Below are positions 55,201 through 63,766 of a DNA stretch of 64,000 nt, piece by piece (position 1 is the first letter of the stretch; each line of letters begins with the position of its first letter). The stretch comes from Haematobacter missouriensis (GTDB lineage: Bacteria > Pseudomonadota > Alphaproteobacteria > Rhodobacterales > Rhodobacteraceae): the NCBI RefSeq assembly GCF_000740775.1, contig NZ_JFGS01000002.1:62001-126000 (forward strand), in the 5' to 3' direction. The notes beneath the pieces were generated by a model. It made no database searches, had not been told where the DNA came from, and saw nothing but the letters and a program-made list of their open reading frames with translations. A program made the translations under genes and the position numbers.

Positions 55201-55223
55201 CGGGCCGGGTCAGTCCCGGCCCG
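55201..55223. terminator. Hairpin between scpB and dgt
   Basis: CGGGCCGGG-TCAGT-CCCGGCCCG, nine perfect pairs with a five-base loop, between convergent genes. No T-tract follows, so it is a probable but not classical terminator. Confidence 0.6.
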
Positions 55224-55262
55224 CGGCCAAGCCGGGCGTGGCACTGCCTGCCGACTCAGCCG

Positions 55263-56408
55263 TCAGGCAGTCTCCCCGAACAGCCGAGCATGTTCCTGCA
55301 GGGCGAAACGGTCGGTCATGCCCGCGACATAGTCGAGCACCACGCGGGCAAGCTGCGTCTCATCCGCCGCGCGCGCCACATCCACTTGCCATTCCACAGG
55401 CAGAAGCGCTGGATCGTTCATGAAGAGCGGAAACAGGTCGCGGACCACCTGCGTTACCCGCGCCCGCTCCTGCATGACGGAAGGAGCGCGATACATGCGC
55501 TGGAACAGGAAGGACTTGATCGCCTTCAGTTCCTGAAACAGCGGCTTGGAGAAGCGAATGATCGGCCCCTCCATCGCGCGTATCTCGTCCACCGACTGGG
55601 GCTGCGCCGCAGTGAGCCGGTTTCTGGCCACGGCGATCACATCCTCCACCATGACGCCGAACACCCGCCGCAGGGCTTCGTGCCGCCGCCGGGTGGGATC
55701 GAGCCCGGGATAAAGGCGATCCACCGCCGAAAAGGCCGGGCCGGTCAGCGGCAGTTCCATCAGGTCGTTCTCGTCGAACAGACCGGAGCGCAACCCGTCG
55801 TGCAGGTCGTGGTGGTTGTAGGCGACATCGTCTGCCACCGCCGCCACCTGCGCCTCCGCGCTGGCATGCGTGGACAGGTCGAGGTCATAGCCCGCGTTCA
55901 CCTCTGCCAGAGCGTAGGAATAGGGCGGCTCCACCGGGCCATTATGCTTGGCAATGCCCTCCAGGGTCTCCCATGTCAGATTCAGCCCGTCGAAATCGGC
56001 GTAGTGCCGTTCGAGAGACGTGACGATCCTGAGCGCCTGCGCATTGTGATCGAACCCGCCATAAGGCGCCATAAGTTCCGCCAGCGCATCCTCGCCCGTA
56101 TGGCCGAAGGGCGGATGGCCGAGGTCATGTGCCAGAGCCACGGCCTCCGCCAGCTCGGTGTTGAGATCGAGCACGCCGGCAATGGTCCGTGCCACCTGCG
56201 CCACCTCAAGGCTGTGGGTCAGCCGCGTGCGATAGTAATCGCCTTCGTGCTCGACAAAGACCTGCGTCTTGTGCTTCAGCCTGCGGAAGGCGGAGGAATG
56301 GATGATCCGGTCCCGGTCCCGCTGAAAGGGCGAACGGAAAGTGGACATCCGTTCGGGGTGAAGCCGCCCCCGGCTTTGGTCGGGGAGGCACGCATAGGGC
56401 GCGAGCAT
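55263..56408 (-). CDS. dgt: Deoxyguanosinetriphosphate triphosphohydrolase-like HD protein
   Basis: 381 residues. HD-domain metal ligands: YYRTRLTHSLEVAQVART (first His), ALAHDLGHPPFGHTGE (HD pair and following His) and VADDVAYNHHDLHD (Asp). FRRLKHKTQVFV is the N-terminal family motif. It splits dNTPs to nucleosides plus triphosphate. The ATG at 56408 gives the family beginning MLAPYAC; a GTG at 56444 would add 12 residues. Divergent from erpA, 75 bases apart. Confidence 0.93.
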   Translation of the reverse strand: MLAPYACLPDQSRGRLHPERMSTFRSPFQRDRDRIIHSSAFRRLKHKTQVFVEHEGDYYRTRLTHSLEVAQVARTIAGVLDLNTELAEAVALAHDLGHPPFGHTGEDALAELMAPYGGFDHNAQALRIVTSLERHYADFDGLNLTWETLEGIAKHNGPVEPPYSYALAEVNAGYDLDLSTHASAEAQVAAVADDVAYNHHDLHDGLRSGLFDENDLMELPLTGPAFSAVDRLYPGLDPTRRRHEALRRVFGVMVEDVIAVARNRLTAAQPQSVDEIRAMEGPIIRFSKPLFQELKAIKSFLFQRMYRAPSVMQERARVTQVVRDLFPLFMNDPALLPVEWQVDVARAADETQLARVVLDYVAGMTDRFALQEHARLFGETA

Positions 56409-56483
56409 GGGTCTGCCTGTTCTTGTGCCGTCTTTTGCCCCCACCTATATTGCAGGGATGACCGGAATGATACGGGTTTTCCC

Positions 56484-56816
56484 ATGAGTCTGACCCTTCC
56501 CCCCAAAGTGACCGACCGGGCCTTTGCCCGCATCGCGGAGATCAACGCTGCCACGGGAGAGGGGAAGGCCCTCCGCGTAGCGGTGGAGGGCGGCGGCTGT
56601 TCGGGCTTTCAGTACGACATTCGGCTGGACGACGCGACGGCCGACGATCTGGTGATCGAGAAGGACGGATCGCGGGTGCTGGTGGACAGTGTCTCCCTGC
56701 CCTTCCTGTCCTCTGCGGTGATCGACTTCTCGGAAGCGTTGATCGGCGCGCGGTTCACCATAGAGAACCCGAACGCCTCCTCCTCCTGCGGCTGCGGAAC
56801 AAGCTTTTCGCTCTGA
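56484..56816 (+). CDS. erpA: Iron-sulfur cluster insertion protein ErpA/IscA-type
   Basis: 110 residues of the HesB/IscA family. The three cluster-binding cysteines are in VEGGGCSGFQY and SSCGCGTSFSL at the C-terminus. The end matches the ErpA/IscA-type CGCGxSF. It carries 4Fe-4S clusters to apo-proteins; MoaA in this window is a likely client. ATG at 56484 with a weak site. No gene is visible between it and the convergent pleD-like gene (285 bases). Confidence 0.93.
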   Translation: MSLTLPPKVTDRAFARIAEINAATGEGKALRVAVEGGGCSGFQYDIRLDDATADDLVIEKDGSRVLVDSVSLPFLSSAVIDFSEALIGARFTIENPNASSSCGCGTSFSL

Positions 56817-57101
56817 GGGCGTCGGCAGCCCGCGCATTCGCGCCCTGCCATCACGAGCACTCCGGCGCATGACACCGGGACCGCGTTTTCGGGGCGATTG
56901 CGTGGTGGGTATCCGTCCATCGCGCTCTCCCGGAGATGACCTTTCCCGTGCCGGGGGATCGGACCGGAGCTTGGTGAGTTGGCACGCGCAGATGGCGCAG
57001 GCCGCAACCGAGTCGCGGCCCGCCGCAGCCATGCAGCTTGTCTGCCTCTGGCCGACCGGCTCACGCACCAGCCCCGGCCAGGACGGCAAAACGACTTCCG
57101 G

Positions 57102-58442
57102 TCAGGCTGCTGAAAGGCTCACACTCACCTTGTCGCGTCCCTCCGCTTTTGCGCGGAGCAGCGCCTGATCCGCGCGCCGGATGATTTCCGCCGCCCCCTC
57201 GCGCGCGGTACCCGTCGCCACGCCGACGGAAAGTGTCACGCGCACATCTTCAGCCCCGTCGGGCAGTGACACGGGACCAGCGGCGGTCGCCCGGCGGATA
57301 TCCTCGGCCACCTGTTGCGCCCGCGGCAGAGCGGCATCCGGAAGCAGGACCAGAAACTCCTCGCCCCCTATACGCGCGAGGAGACCCGAATTCCCGATCG
57401 CGGCACCGATGCGACGGGCAAGTTCCACCAGAACGGCATCCCCCGCGGCATGCCCCCAGGTGTCGTTCACGACCTTGAAACGGTCGATATCCAACGCAAG
57501 CACCGCGAAACTCCGTCCGGCGGCAGAGGTCCGCGCGATCTCCGGCAGGATGTGGCGACGGTTCGGCAGGCCGGTGAGCGGATCGGTCACCGCCAGCCGC
57601 AGCCCGGCACGGAGAGAGGCGCGGCGGCGATCGGCCAGCCGCTTGCGGTGAAGCTGCACCTGAAGGCGAAAGGCCAGCTCGGCGTCCGGCGCCTCGGCAT
57701 CCACCACATCCGACGCGCCCAGATCGAACGCCATGGCCCGCGCGCTTCGTGAAGACTCCGGGAGTTGAATGCAGATCGCCGCATCCCTGCTGCTGGGCCG
57801 GGAGCGAAGGTCGGACATGAGCTGTAGCGCCTCCTCCTCCTGTCCTTCCACGGTGGTAAGGAGATAGAGATCAGCCGCCTTCTCACTGCCCAGCGCATCC
57901 GCGCGGCTGAGGTGCTGCGTCAGTCCCCCGCCCAGCGCTGCTGTCAGACACGGGCGGGGATCGCGGGAGGGGGTACCAAGTGTCACGACGGCGATATGGG
58001 CCGCGGCCTCAAAGGGATCCGCAGCCTCCGACAGGCCGAAGCCCGGCACGTCCTCCTCGAAGTCGCCCGCACGATCGCTGGCGCGGAGCAGGCTGCGAAG
58101 CCGCGCAAGCAGGATCATGTCATCCACCGGTCGCGGCATCGCATCATCCGCTCCGGCGCGCAATGCGGCCAGCCGCTGATCCCCTCCCGCAGCGCCAATG
58201 ACGATGACCGGCAGGCGGCGGGTTCGAGGATCCCTGCGGAGCGTGCGACACATCTCGGCACAGGAGGGCGTGGCGAGACCGACATCCAGCAGGATGGCGT
58301 CCGGCCTGAGGCTCCGTGCGAGCGTCAGTCCCTGCGCCGCCGTCTCCGCCTGTATCGTTTCATAGCAGGCAGAGGCAAGGCGGACCTTGAGGACGATACG
58401 GTTCGTCGCCACCCCATCCACGATCAGGATTTTTCCGACCAT
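57102..58442 (-). CDS. pleD: PleD-like diguanylate cyclase with two receiver domains
   Basis: 446 residues: REC1 (1-120), REC2 adaptor (about 145-265) and GGDEF (about 285-446). The GGDEF active site is ARIGGEEFLVLLP, with DPLTGLPNRRH and DIDRFKVVNDTWGHAAGD intact, so c-di-GMP synthesis is expected. In REC1 the phosphoacceptor Asp53 (AILLDVGL) is present, but one of the two acidic N-terminal residues is Gly (ILIVDG) and the conserved Lys is Arg (MPRPVDD). The inhibitory RxxD site before GGEEF is absent (GNSG). Divergent from the DUF3572 gene, 85 bases apart. Confidence 0.9.
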   Translation of the reverse strand: MVGKILIVDGVATNRIVLKVRLASACYETIQAETAAQGLTLARSLRPDAILLDVGLATPSCAEMCRTLRRDPRTRRLPVIVIGAAGGDQRLAALRAGADDAMPRPVDDMILLARLRSLLRASDRAGDFEEDVPGFGLSEAADPFEAAAHIAVVTLGTPSRDPRPCLTAALGGGLTQHLSRADALGSEKAADLYLLTTVEGQEEEALQLMSDLRSRPSSRDAAICIQLPESSRSARAMAFDLGASDVVDAEAPDAELAFRLQVQLHRKRLADRRRASLRAGLRLAVTDPLTGLPNRRHILPEIARTSAAGRSFAVLALDIDRFKVVNDTWGHAAGDAVLVELARRIGAAIGNSGLLARIGGEEFLVLLPDAALPRAQQVAEDIRRATAAGPVSLPDGAEDVRVTLSVGVATGTAREGAAEIIRRADQALLRAKAEGRDKVSVSLSAA

Positions 58443-58527
58443 TCCAATATCCGCCCGCTGCTTGCCGACTGCCTATCGAGCTTTTACGAAATTGGTTAAA
58501 ATTTCCTTTCCGGATCAGGAGACATTT

Positions 58528-58812
58528 ATGCAGAACGAGCGTGAATCCGCCGAGACTCTGGCCATCGCCGCGCTCGGCTGGCTGGCTGCCGATGAAGACC
58601 GCTGGCAGCGCTACCTGGGCGCCACGGGAGCTTCGGCGGAAAGTGTGGCCCGGTCGGCTCGCGAGCCGGAGCTTCTGGCGGCGGTCATGGACTTCCTTCT
58701 GACGGAAGATCAGCTGGTGATGGCGTTCGCCACAGATGCAGGTGTCAGACCAGAGGCCGTCCTGCGTACGCGCCGGCTGCTTCCAGGCGGCGAAGCGCTC
58801 GACTGGATGTGA
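58528..58812 (+). CDS. DUF3572 family protein
   Basis: 94 residues, all-helical. SAETLAIAALGWLAADEDRW and FLLTEDQLVMAFATDAG are family landmarks. Function unknown. In alphaproteobacteria it regularly stands next to pleD/divK genes, as here. AGGAG lies eight bases before the ATG. The next gene follows after a 161-base gap; the open frame there is extended but not real. Confidence 0.87.
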   Translation: MQNERESAETLAIAALGWLAADEDRWQRYLGATGASAESVARSAREPELLAAVMDFLLTEDQLVMAFATDAGVRPEAVLRTRRLLPGGEALDWM

Positions 58813-58973
58813 ACCTTGACTGGGCTTGGGGCCTCGCCGGCATGGCGAAGGCCGACGGCGCATGTGACCTGCTCCATCCTACCATCCAGCTGCCCGCGCG
58901 GAAGTGTCACGCCATCCTTGCCACGCCCTGCCGGAGCGGGCAGGGTTTCCACCTTGCTCGCGGAGAAACTGGA

Positions 58974-59723
58974 ATGCCCCTCACCACCCCCGATATTGCC
59001 GCGATCGTGTTCGACAAGGATGGGACGCTTTTCGACTTCAACGAAAGCTGGTCCGCATGGTCTTCGCGGTTGCTTGAGGATCTGGCCGGAGGGGAGCGGG
59101 CACTCGCCTCATCCCTCGGAGCAGCCATCGGCTACGATCTGGAGGAGCGCCGCTTCGCGCCAGACAGCATCGTCATCGCGGGCACGCCGAAGGAGATCGC
59201 GGAGAAACTTCTGCCTCTGTTGCCGGGCACCAACATGGCGGGTCTGGTCACGCGGATGAACCTGCTGGCCGCACAGGCGCCTCTTAGGGCCGCCGTGCCG
59301 CTTGGCCCGCTTCTCCGGCAGCTGAAGCTTCGCGGCCTCATCCTCGGCCTTGCCACCAATGATGCGGAGGCGCCCGCCCGCGCTCATCTGGCGGAAGCCG
59401 AGGTGCTTGACCTGTTCGACTTTGTCGCAGGCTCCGACAGCGGGCATGGCGGCAAACCGGAGCCGGGAATGCTTCTGGCCTTTGCCCGCGCCTTCGATCT
59501 GGATCCCCGCCGGGTCGCCATGGTGGGCGACAGCCTCCACGACCTCTCCGCCGGACGTGCGGCCGGTATGCGGACGGTGGGCGTGCTGACAGGACCGGCG
59601 CGTCGAGCGGACCTGGCCCCTCTGGCCGATGTCGTTCTGGAGAATATCGGCGACCTCCCCGCCTGGCTGGAAGGCGGAGCGCGCCAGACTTGCGCGGAAA
59701 CCGGCAGGGAATCGATCTCCTGA
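58974..59723 (+). CDS. HAD-superfamily hydrolase (phosphoglycolate-phosphatase-like)
   Basis: 249 residues. Motif I is VFDKDGTLFDF (nucleophile and acid/base Asp), motif II LGLATNDAE, the Lys in GGKPEPGM is motif III and MVGDSLHDL is motif IV. The helical cap sits after motif I. The substrate may be phosphoglycolate or a similar small phosphoester. I chose the ATG at 58974 (MPLTTPD), with GGAG about 9-10 bases upstream; the frame is open from 58809. 91 bases before the MttB-type gene. Confidence 0.87.
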   Translation: MPLTTPDIAAIVFDKDGTLFDFNESWSAWSSRLLEDLAGGERALASSLGAAIGYDLEERRFAPDSIVIAGTPKEIAEKLLPLLPGTNMAGLVTRMNLLAAQAPLRAAVPLGPLLRQLKLRGLILGLATNDAEAPARAHLAEAEVLDLFDFVAGSDSGHGGKPEPGMLLAFARAFDLDPRRVAMVGDSLHDLSAGRAAGMRTVGVLTGPARRADLAPLADVVLENIGDLPAWLEGGARQTCAETGRESIS

Positions 59724-59814
59724 GCCACGCTTGCCGCCAAACCGACATGGCCATGTCGCGAACAGGCCATCCTTTCCCCTAGGGGGAGAGCATGTCTCTG
59801 GCGAGAAGCTACAG

Positions 59815-61296
59815 ATGGGAAATGCGCCAATGGCGAGCGATGTCGTGCCGGGACAGATGCCGTGGTCTATTCCGGAGAACCCCGATCCGCCCCTCGGTTT
59901 CCTTTTGCCGGAGGATGTGATCCGCATCCGCCGCGCCGCGCTGCGCCTTCTGGCAGAGCGGGGTGTGGAGCTTCCTGGGCTGGAAGGAGAGGCCGGTCTG
60001 CGTCAGGCGCTGGCCACCGCCCGGGTGAGGACGGATGGAAATATCGCGCGGTTCGATCCCGACTTCGTGGTGCACATGGCGGGCCTCGCCCCTGCGATCT
60101 TTCGCCTGGAGCCGCGCAACCCCGCGCGCTCGGTCACCGTCGGCGGGCAGCACATGCTCTTCGGTGCGGTAGCCTCCGCGACCGAGGTCTGGGATTTGCA
60201 GCGCGGGCGCAGGAGCGGCGATCTCGCGGCCTGCGAGGATCTGCTGCGTCTCGCCCAGAGCTTCAACTGCATCCATTTCCTTGGCGGCTATCCCGTGGAG
60301 CCCCAGGACATTCCCCCTCCCATGCGCCATCTCGTCTGCGCGGAGGCCGCCCTTCGGCTGACAGACAAAGTCATTCACGCCTATCCGCTCGGCCCCGACG
60401 CGGTGCGGGACGTGATGACCCTGGCACGGTTCGCCTCGGGTCTGGAGGAGGCGGAATTCACGGCAAAGCCGCGCCTTTATGTCAATATCAACTCCGCAGG
60501 CCCGCTCGTCTTCGATGCGAGTGTGCTGGCCGCCACTCTCTGCGCCGCGCGGGCGGGGCAGGCGGTCATGGTGACCCCGCTCGTCATGGCAGAGGCCGGC
60601 TCAGGCGTGACGGTCGCCGGCATGGTGACGCTCGCACTCGCGGAGGCGCTGGCGGTGGTGGCACTCGTCCAGCAAGTGCGCCCCGGAACGCCGGTGATTC
60701 TGGGCGCGCTGTCCGCCTGTCTCGGTCCGACCTTCGGCGCACCGGTGTTCGGCACCGCAGAGAGCCTTCGCATGACGGAGGCGCTGGGGCAGATGGCGCG
60801 CAGCCTTCAGCTGCCCTTCCGCGCAACCGCGGCGTCCACCGCGAATATCGCCGATGCGCAAGCGATGGCGGAAACGGCCAATAGCCTGTGGAGCGGGGTG
60901 CGGTCCGGCGCGAACCTGCTCCAGCACGCGGCGGGGTGGCTGTCGCGCGGCACGGCCGCCAGCATGGAAAAGTTCGTCCTCGACTGTGAGCAGATCCAGC
61001 TTGTCCAGCGCTACTGGCAGACCTCCCCCGGCCGGACGGAAGACGAGGGCCTGCTGGCAGGACTCCCCGGCGCGGGCGGTACAGGGACTGCCTTCCCCGA
61101 ACCGGTCTCCGCCGACTGGCGGCCCTACCCGGTGTGGGAGGAGGATGGCGCTCTCTGGGCCAGTGAGCGTGCGGCCAAATGCGCGCGGCGCATCCTTGAC
61201 GCCTATCAACCACCCGCCCTCGATCCGGCGCGGGCGGAAGCGATGACGGACTTCGTGGCAAAGCGCCGCCGCGAGCTGGAGGCCAGCCTCGACTAA
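59815..61296 (+). CDS. MttB-family corrinoid methyltransferase, non-pyrrolysine type
   Basis: 493 residues. Trimethylamine methyltransferase (MttB/COG5598) family: RRAALRLLAERGVELPG, then HFLGGYPVEPQDIPPP, AGSGVTVAGMVTLALAEALA and SLWSGVRSGANLLQHAAGWL. The frame has no in-frame TAG, so it lacks the pyrrolysine of archaeal MttB and belongs to the glycine-betaine-like group (MtgB). It would transfer a methyl group from a quaternary amine to a corrinoid protein. No corrinoid protein or reductase gene is beside it. A second ATG at 59830 is possible. Confidence 0.85.
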   Translation: MGNAPMASDVVPGQMPWSIPENPDPPLGFLLPEDVIRIRRAALRLLAERGVELPGLEGEAGLRQALATARVRTDGNIARFDPDFVVHMAGLAPAIFRLEPRNPARSVTVGGQHMLFGAVASATEVWDLQRGRRSGDLAACEDLLRLAQSFNCIHFLGGYPVEPQDIPPPMRHLVCAEAALRLTDKVIHAYPLGPDAVRDVMTLARFASGLEEAEFTAKPRLYVNINSAGPLVFDASVLAATLCAARAGQAVMVTPLVMAEAGSGVTVAGMVTLALAEALAVVALVQQVRPGTPVILGALSACLGPTFGAPVFGTAESLRMTEALGQMARSLQLPFRATAASTANIADAQAMAETANSLWSGVRSGANLLQHAAGWLSRGTAASMEKFVLDCEQIQLVQRYWQTSPGRTEDEGLLAGLPGAGGTGTAFPEPVSADWRPYPVWEEDGALWASERAAKCARRILDAYQPPALDPARAEAMTDFVAKRRRELEASLD

Positions 61297-61371
61297 CGGC
61301 CCGCGCGCGCAGGCGCCGTGATACTTTCTTAACCCGGCTGTGAAATGCTGCCCCCGAACTGGAGGCCTTCC

Positions 61372-61953
61372 ATGCACGGACTCTTCAACCGATCTCTGCA
61401 ATCCTATCTGCGCAACACCTTTGGCAGCGACTTCTGGGACGCGCTCGCCGCAGAGGCCCGAATCGACGCGGAAGGTTTTGAACCGATCCTGATCTACGAC
61501 GACGACATCACCTGCCGCATGCTGGACGTCGCCGCCCAGCGGCTCAACAGACGGCGATGCGACCTGCTGGAGGATTTGGGCACTCACATCGTCTCCGGGG
61601 AGGACGGGGGCGCCTTCCGTCGTCTGCTGCGGTTTTCCGGTGTCAGCTTTCTCGACTTTCTCCGTTCCGTCGATCATCTGCCCGGCTGGGGGCGTCTTGC
61701 GCTGCCGGAACTCGATCTTCCGAGACTGGAGATGGAGGAGCTCGGCGCCGGTCGCTTCCGGCTCACCTGCCGGTTCCGCCTGCCCGGTGCAGGCCATCTG
61801 GCGAGCGGCGTATTGCGCGCCATGGCGGACGAATACGGCGCGCTCATCCTGATGGAGGAGGTGCAGGATCTTCCCCATGGCGGAGAGCGGATAGAGATAG
61901 ACGTGCCGCACTGGTCCCACACGCCCGGTCGGCATTTCGAACTGGCGGGGTGA
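61372..61953 (+). CDS. H-NOX-like (heme NO-binding domain) protein with altered heme site
   Basis: 193 residues, the size of bacterial H-NOX sensors, beginning MHGLFNRSLQSYLRNTFGSD, the family start. It stands four bases before a diguanylate cyclase, the usual H-NOX partner. Where H-NOX proteins have the proximal His in a D-x-x-H turn, this one reads VDHLPGW: D101, then Pro104 where His is expected, with a His at 102. The Y-x-S-x-R heme-propionate motif is also not apparent (LTCRF around 131-135). So heme binding is doubtful or uses another ligand. GGAGG precedes the ATG. Confidence 0.8.
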   Translation: MHGLFNRSLQSYLRNTFGSDFWDALAAEARIDAEGFEPILIYDDDITCRMLDVAAQRLNRRRCDLLEDLGTHIVSGEDGGAFRRLLRFSGVSFLDFLRSVDHLPGWGRLALPELDLPRLEMEELGAGRFRLTCRFRLPGAGHLASGVLRAMADEYGALILMEEVQDLPHGGERIEIDVPHWSHTPGRHFELAG

Positions 61954-61956
61954 AGG

Positions 61957-62988
61957 ATGGACCGTGACCTTTGCCGCATGCGCTTCAGCCACGACGCCCT
62001 CGCTCGGCTCATGCCGATGTTCCTGTGGATCGGCGCCGACACGAAAGTGCGCGCCGCAGGGCCGACGATCTCGCGCGTCACAGGGCCGGAGCCGCTTGTC
62101 GGACGGCCGTTCGGAGAGGTGTTCAGCCTCCGCAACAGCTCCCGAGGCATCCGGCTGGAGGATATCGCCCAGTCGGACGATCCTCGCCTCTATCTTCAAC
62201 TCCCCGGACGCGGGGGACGCGAGCTGAGGGGCATTGCCGTGCCACTGGACGGAGAGGAAGTGTTCCTGAACCTTTCTTTCGGCGTCGGTGTGGCCGACGC
62301 GGTGCGCATGCACGGGCTGACGCAGGCAGATTTCGCGCCGACCGACCTCGCAGTCGAGATGCTCTATCTGATCGAGGCAAAGAACGCCGTGATGGAGGAG
62401 TTGCGCGGCCGGAACGACCGCCTTCGCAGCGCCAAGACCCGCGCAGAAGCAGAGGCACTGACGGACCCGCTCACCGGCCTTGGCAACCGTCGCGCGATGG
62501 AGCGGGCGCTGGAGGAGGTGATCCGCGCTGGGACGCCCTTCGCGCTCGTCCATGCGGACCTGGATTTCTTCAAGCAGGTCAATGACACATTGGGCCATGC
62601 CGCAGGCGACGATGTGTTGCGGGAAGTGGGTCGGATCCTGGCCACGCGGCTCCGGCAGCAGGATCATGCCGCTCGTATCGGAGGGGACGAATTCGTCGTT
62701 GTGCTGCCGGGCGTCACGTCCGCCGCGCCGCTGGAGGATATCGCTACCCGCTTGCGCAACCGCTTCTCGCGGCGGGTGCTAGACGGCGCACCTGGGGTCC
62801 GGCTGAGCGCGAGCCTGGGTGCGGTGATCGTTCCCGCTCGGACCGCTGCCACCGGTACCGAGGTACTGGATGCCGCGGATCGGGAACTTTATGCCTCCAA
62901 ACAGGCGGGGCGGGCGCAACTCTCCGTCAGCACCTTCGACCCTCACCTCTCGCACCCTTCGTCGCTCCGGGCCGGCGAGGACCGCTGA
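61957..62988 (+). CDS. Diguanylate cyclase with HNOBA-type N-terminal domain
   Basis: 343 residues. Residues 5-130 resemble the heme-NO-binding-associated (PAS-like) domain: FSHDALARLMPMFLWIGAD and ISRVTGPEPLVGRPFGEVF. A short coiled coil (AKNAVMEELRGRNDRLRSAK) leads to the GGDEF domain, with DPLTGLGNRRAM, DLDFFKQVNDTLGHAAGD and RIGGDEFVVVLP. The product-inhibition site is intact (RQQD, five residues before GGDEF). It probably makes c-di-GMP under control of the H-NOX-like protein four bases upstream. Confidence 0.9.
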   Translation: MDRDLCRMRFSHDALARLMPMFLWIGADTKVRAAGPTISRVTGPEPLVGRPFGEVFSLRNSSRGIRLEDIAQSDDPRLYLQLPGRGGRELRGIAVPLDGEEVFLNLSFGVGVADAVRMHGLTQADFAPTDLAVEMLYLIEAKNAVMEELRGRNDRLRSAKTRAEAEALTDPLTGLGNRRAMERALEEVIRAGTPFALVHADLDFFKQVNDTLGHAAGDDVLREVGRILATRLRQQDHAARIGGDEFVVVLPGVTSAAPLEDIATRLRNRFSRRVLDGAPGVRLSASLGAVIVPARTAATGTEVLDAADRELYASKQAGRAQLSVSTFDPHLSHPSSLRAGEDR

Positions 62989-63139
62989 TCACCATCGGCG
63001 GAGATTTGCCGCCCCTTCCCACCCGTCAGCAGGAGTTTGCTAACGCTTTTCCATCCATCTTGCGAAGTGCCGAGGATCCCGGATTCTCCCCGGATTGCGA
63101 GATTACGGCGAAGCAAGCCGGCGGCGTCTGAGGGACATT

Positions 63140-63685
63140 ATGAACGGAAAACGAGTCGGAAAAACCGGCCAGATGGCCTTTGCTCTCCTGACGGCCGCAG
63201 CTCTGGGTGCCTGCGCCTCACCTGCTCAGGAAATTGGCAACCGTCAGGGGATGGAGCCGGCTCGGGAACAACTCGCCCTGCTGGAGGTCAAACAGAAACA
63301 GGCGAAGGGGCAGCGCGTCTGGTGCGTGCCCTTCGCGCGCACGGCGAGTGGTATCAACCTTCGGGGGGATGCAAAGACGTGGTGGAACAAGGCAGAAGGC
63401 CAGTATGGCCGCGGAAATGCGCCGGAAGTCGGTTCCGTCATGGCTTTCCGGGCGACACGGGGAATGCCGCTAGGCCACGTCGCTATGGTTTCCGAACTGG
63501 TCTCGCCGCGCAAGATCAAGGTGGATCATGCCAACTGGAGCCGCAACGAAGTATCGCTTCGCATGGCCGTGATCGACGTTTCCGCCAAGAACGACTGGTC
63601 TGCCGTGCGGGTGGAGAGCCATCCCGCAAGCTTCGGACGGGTCTATCCGGTCACCGGCTTCATCTATCCGCAGCAGCACAAGTAA
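63140..63685 (+). CDS. CHAP-domain lipoprotein (predicted peptidoglycan amidase)
   Basis: 181 residues. Lipobox LGACA predicts an outer-membrane lipoprotein. The CHAP catalytic Cys is in VWCVPFAR and the His in LGHVAMVSEL, with a third polar residue likely in KVDHANW. CHAP enzymes are amidases or endopeptidases of the cell wall. The ATG at 63140 has GAGGGA upstream. It ends at a bidirectional terminator shared with acpP. Confidence 0.87.
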   Translation: MNGKRVGKTGQMAFALLTAAALGACASPAQEIGNRQGMEPAREQLALLEVKQKQAKGQRVWCVPFARTASGINLRGDAKTWWNKAEGQYGRGNAPEVGSVMAFRATRGMPLGHVAMVSELVSPRKIKVDHANWSRNEVSLRMAVIDVSAKNDWSAVRVESHPASFGRVYPVTGFIYPQQHK

Positions 63686-63716
63686 CCCACTCCTGCCGAC
63701 CGCATACCGCAAAAGG

Positions 63717-63743
63717 AAAAGGGCGCCCGTCAGGCGCCCTTTT
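63717..63743. terminator. Bidirectional rho-independent terminator
   Basis: AAAAGGGCGCC-CGTCA-GGCGCCCTTTT: seven G-C pairs flanked by A-runs and T-runs on both sides, ideal for stopping transcription from the CHAP gene (plus) and acpP (minus). Confidence 0.92.
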
Positions 63744-63766
63744 CTGTCTCGTCCGAACCCCTGGGG

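Noticed and set aside
59815-61296. Pyrrolysine-containing trimethylamine methyltransferase
   Set aside because: There is no in-frame TAG anywhere in the gene, so the pyrrolysine form is excluded.
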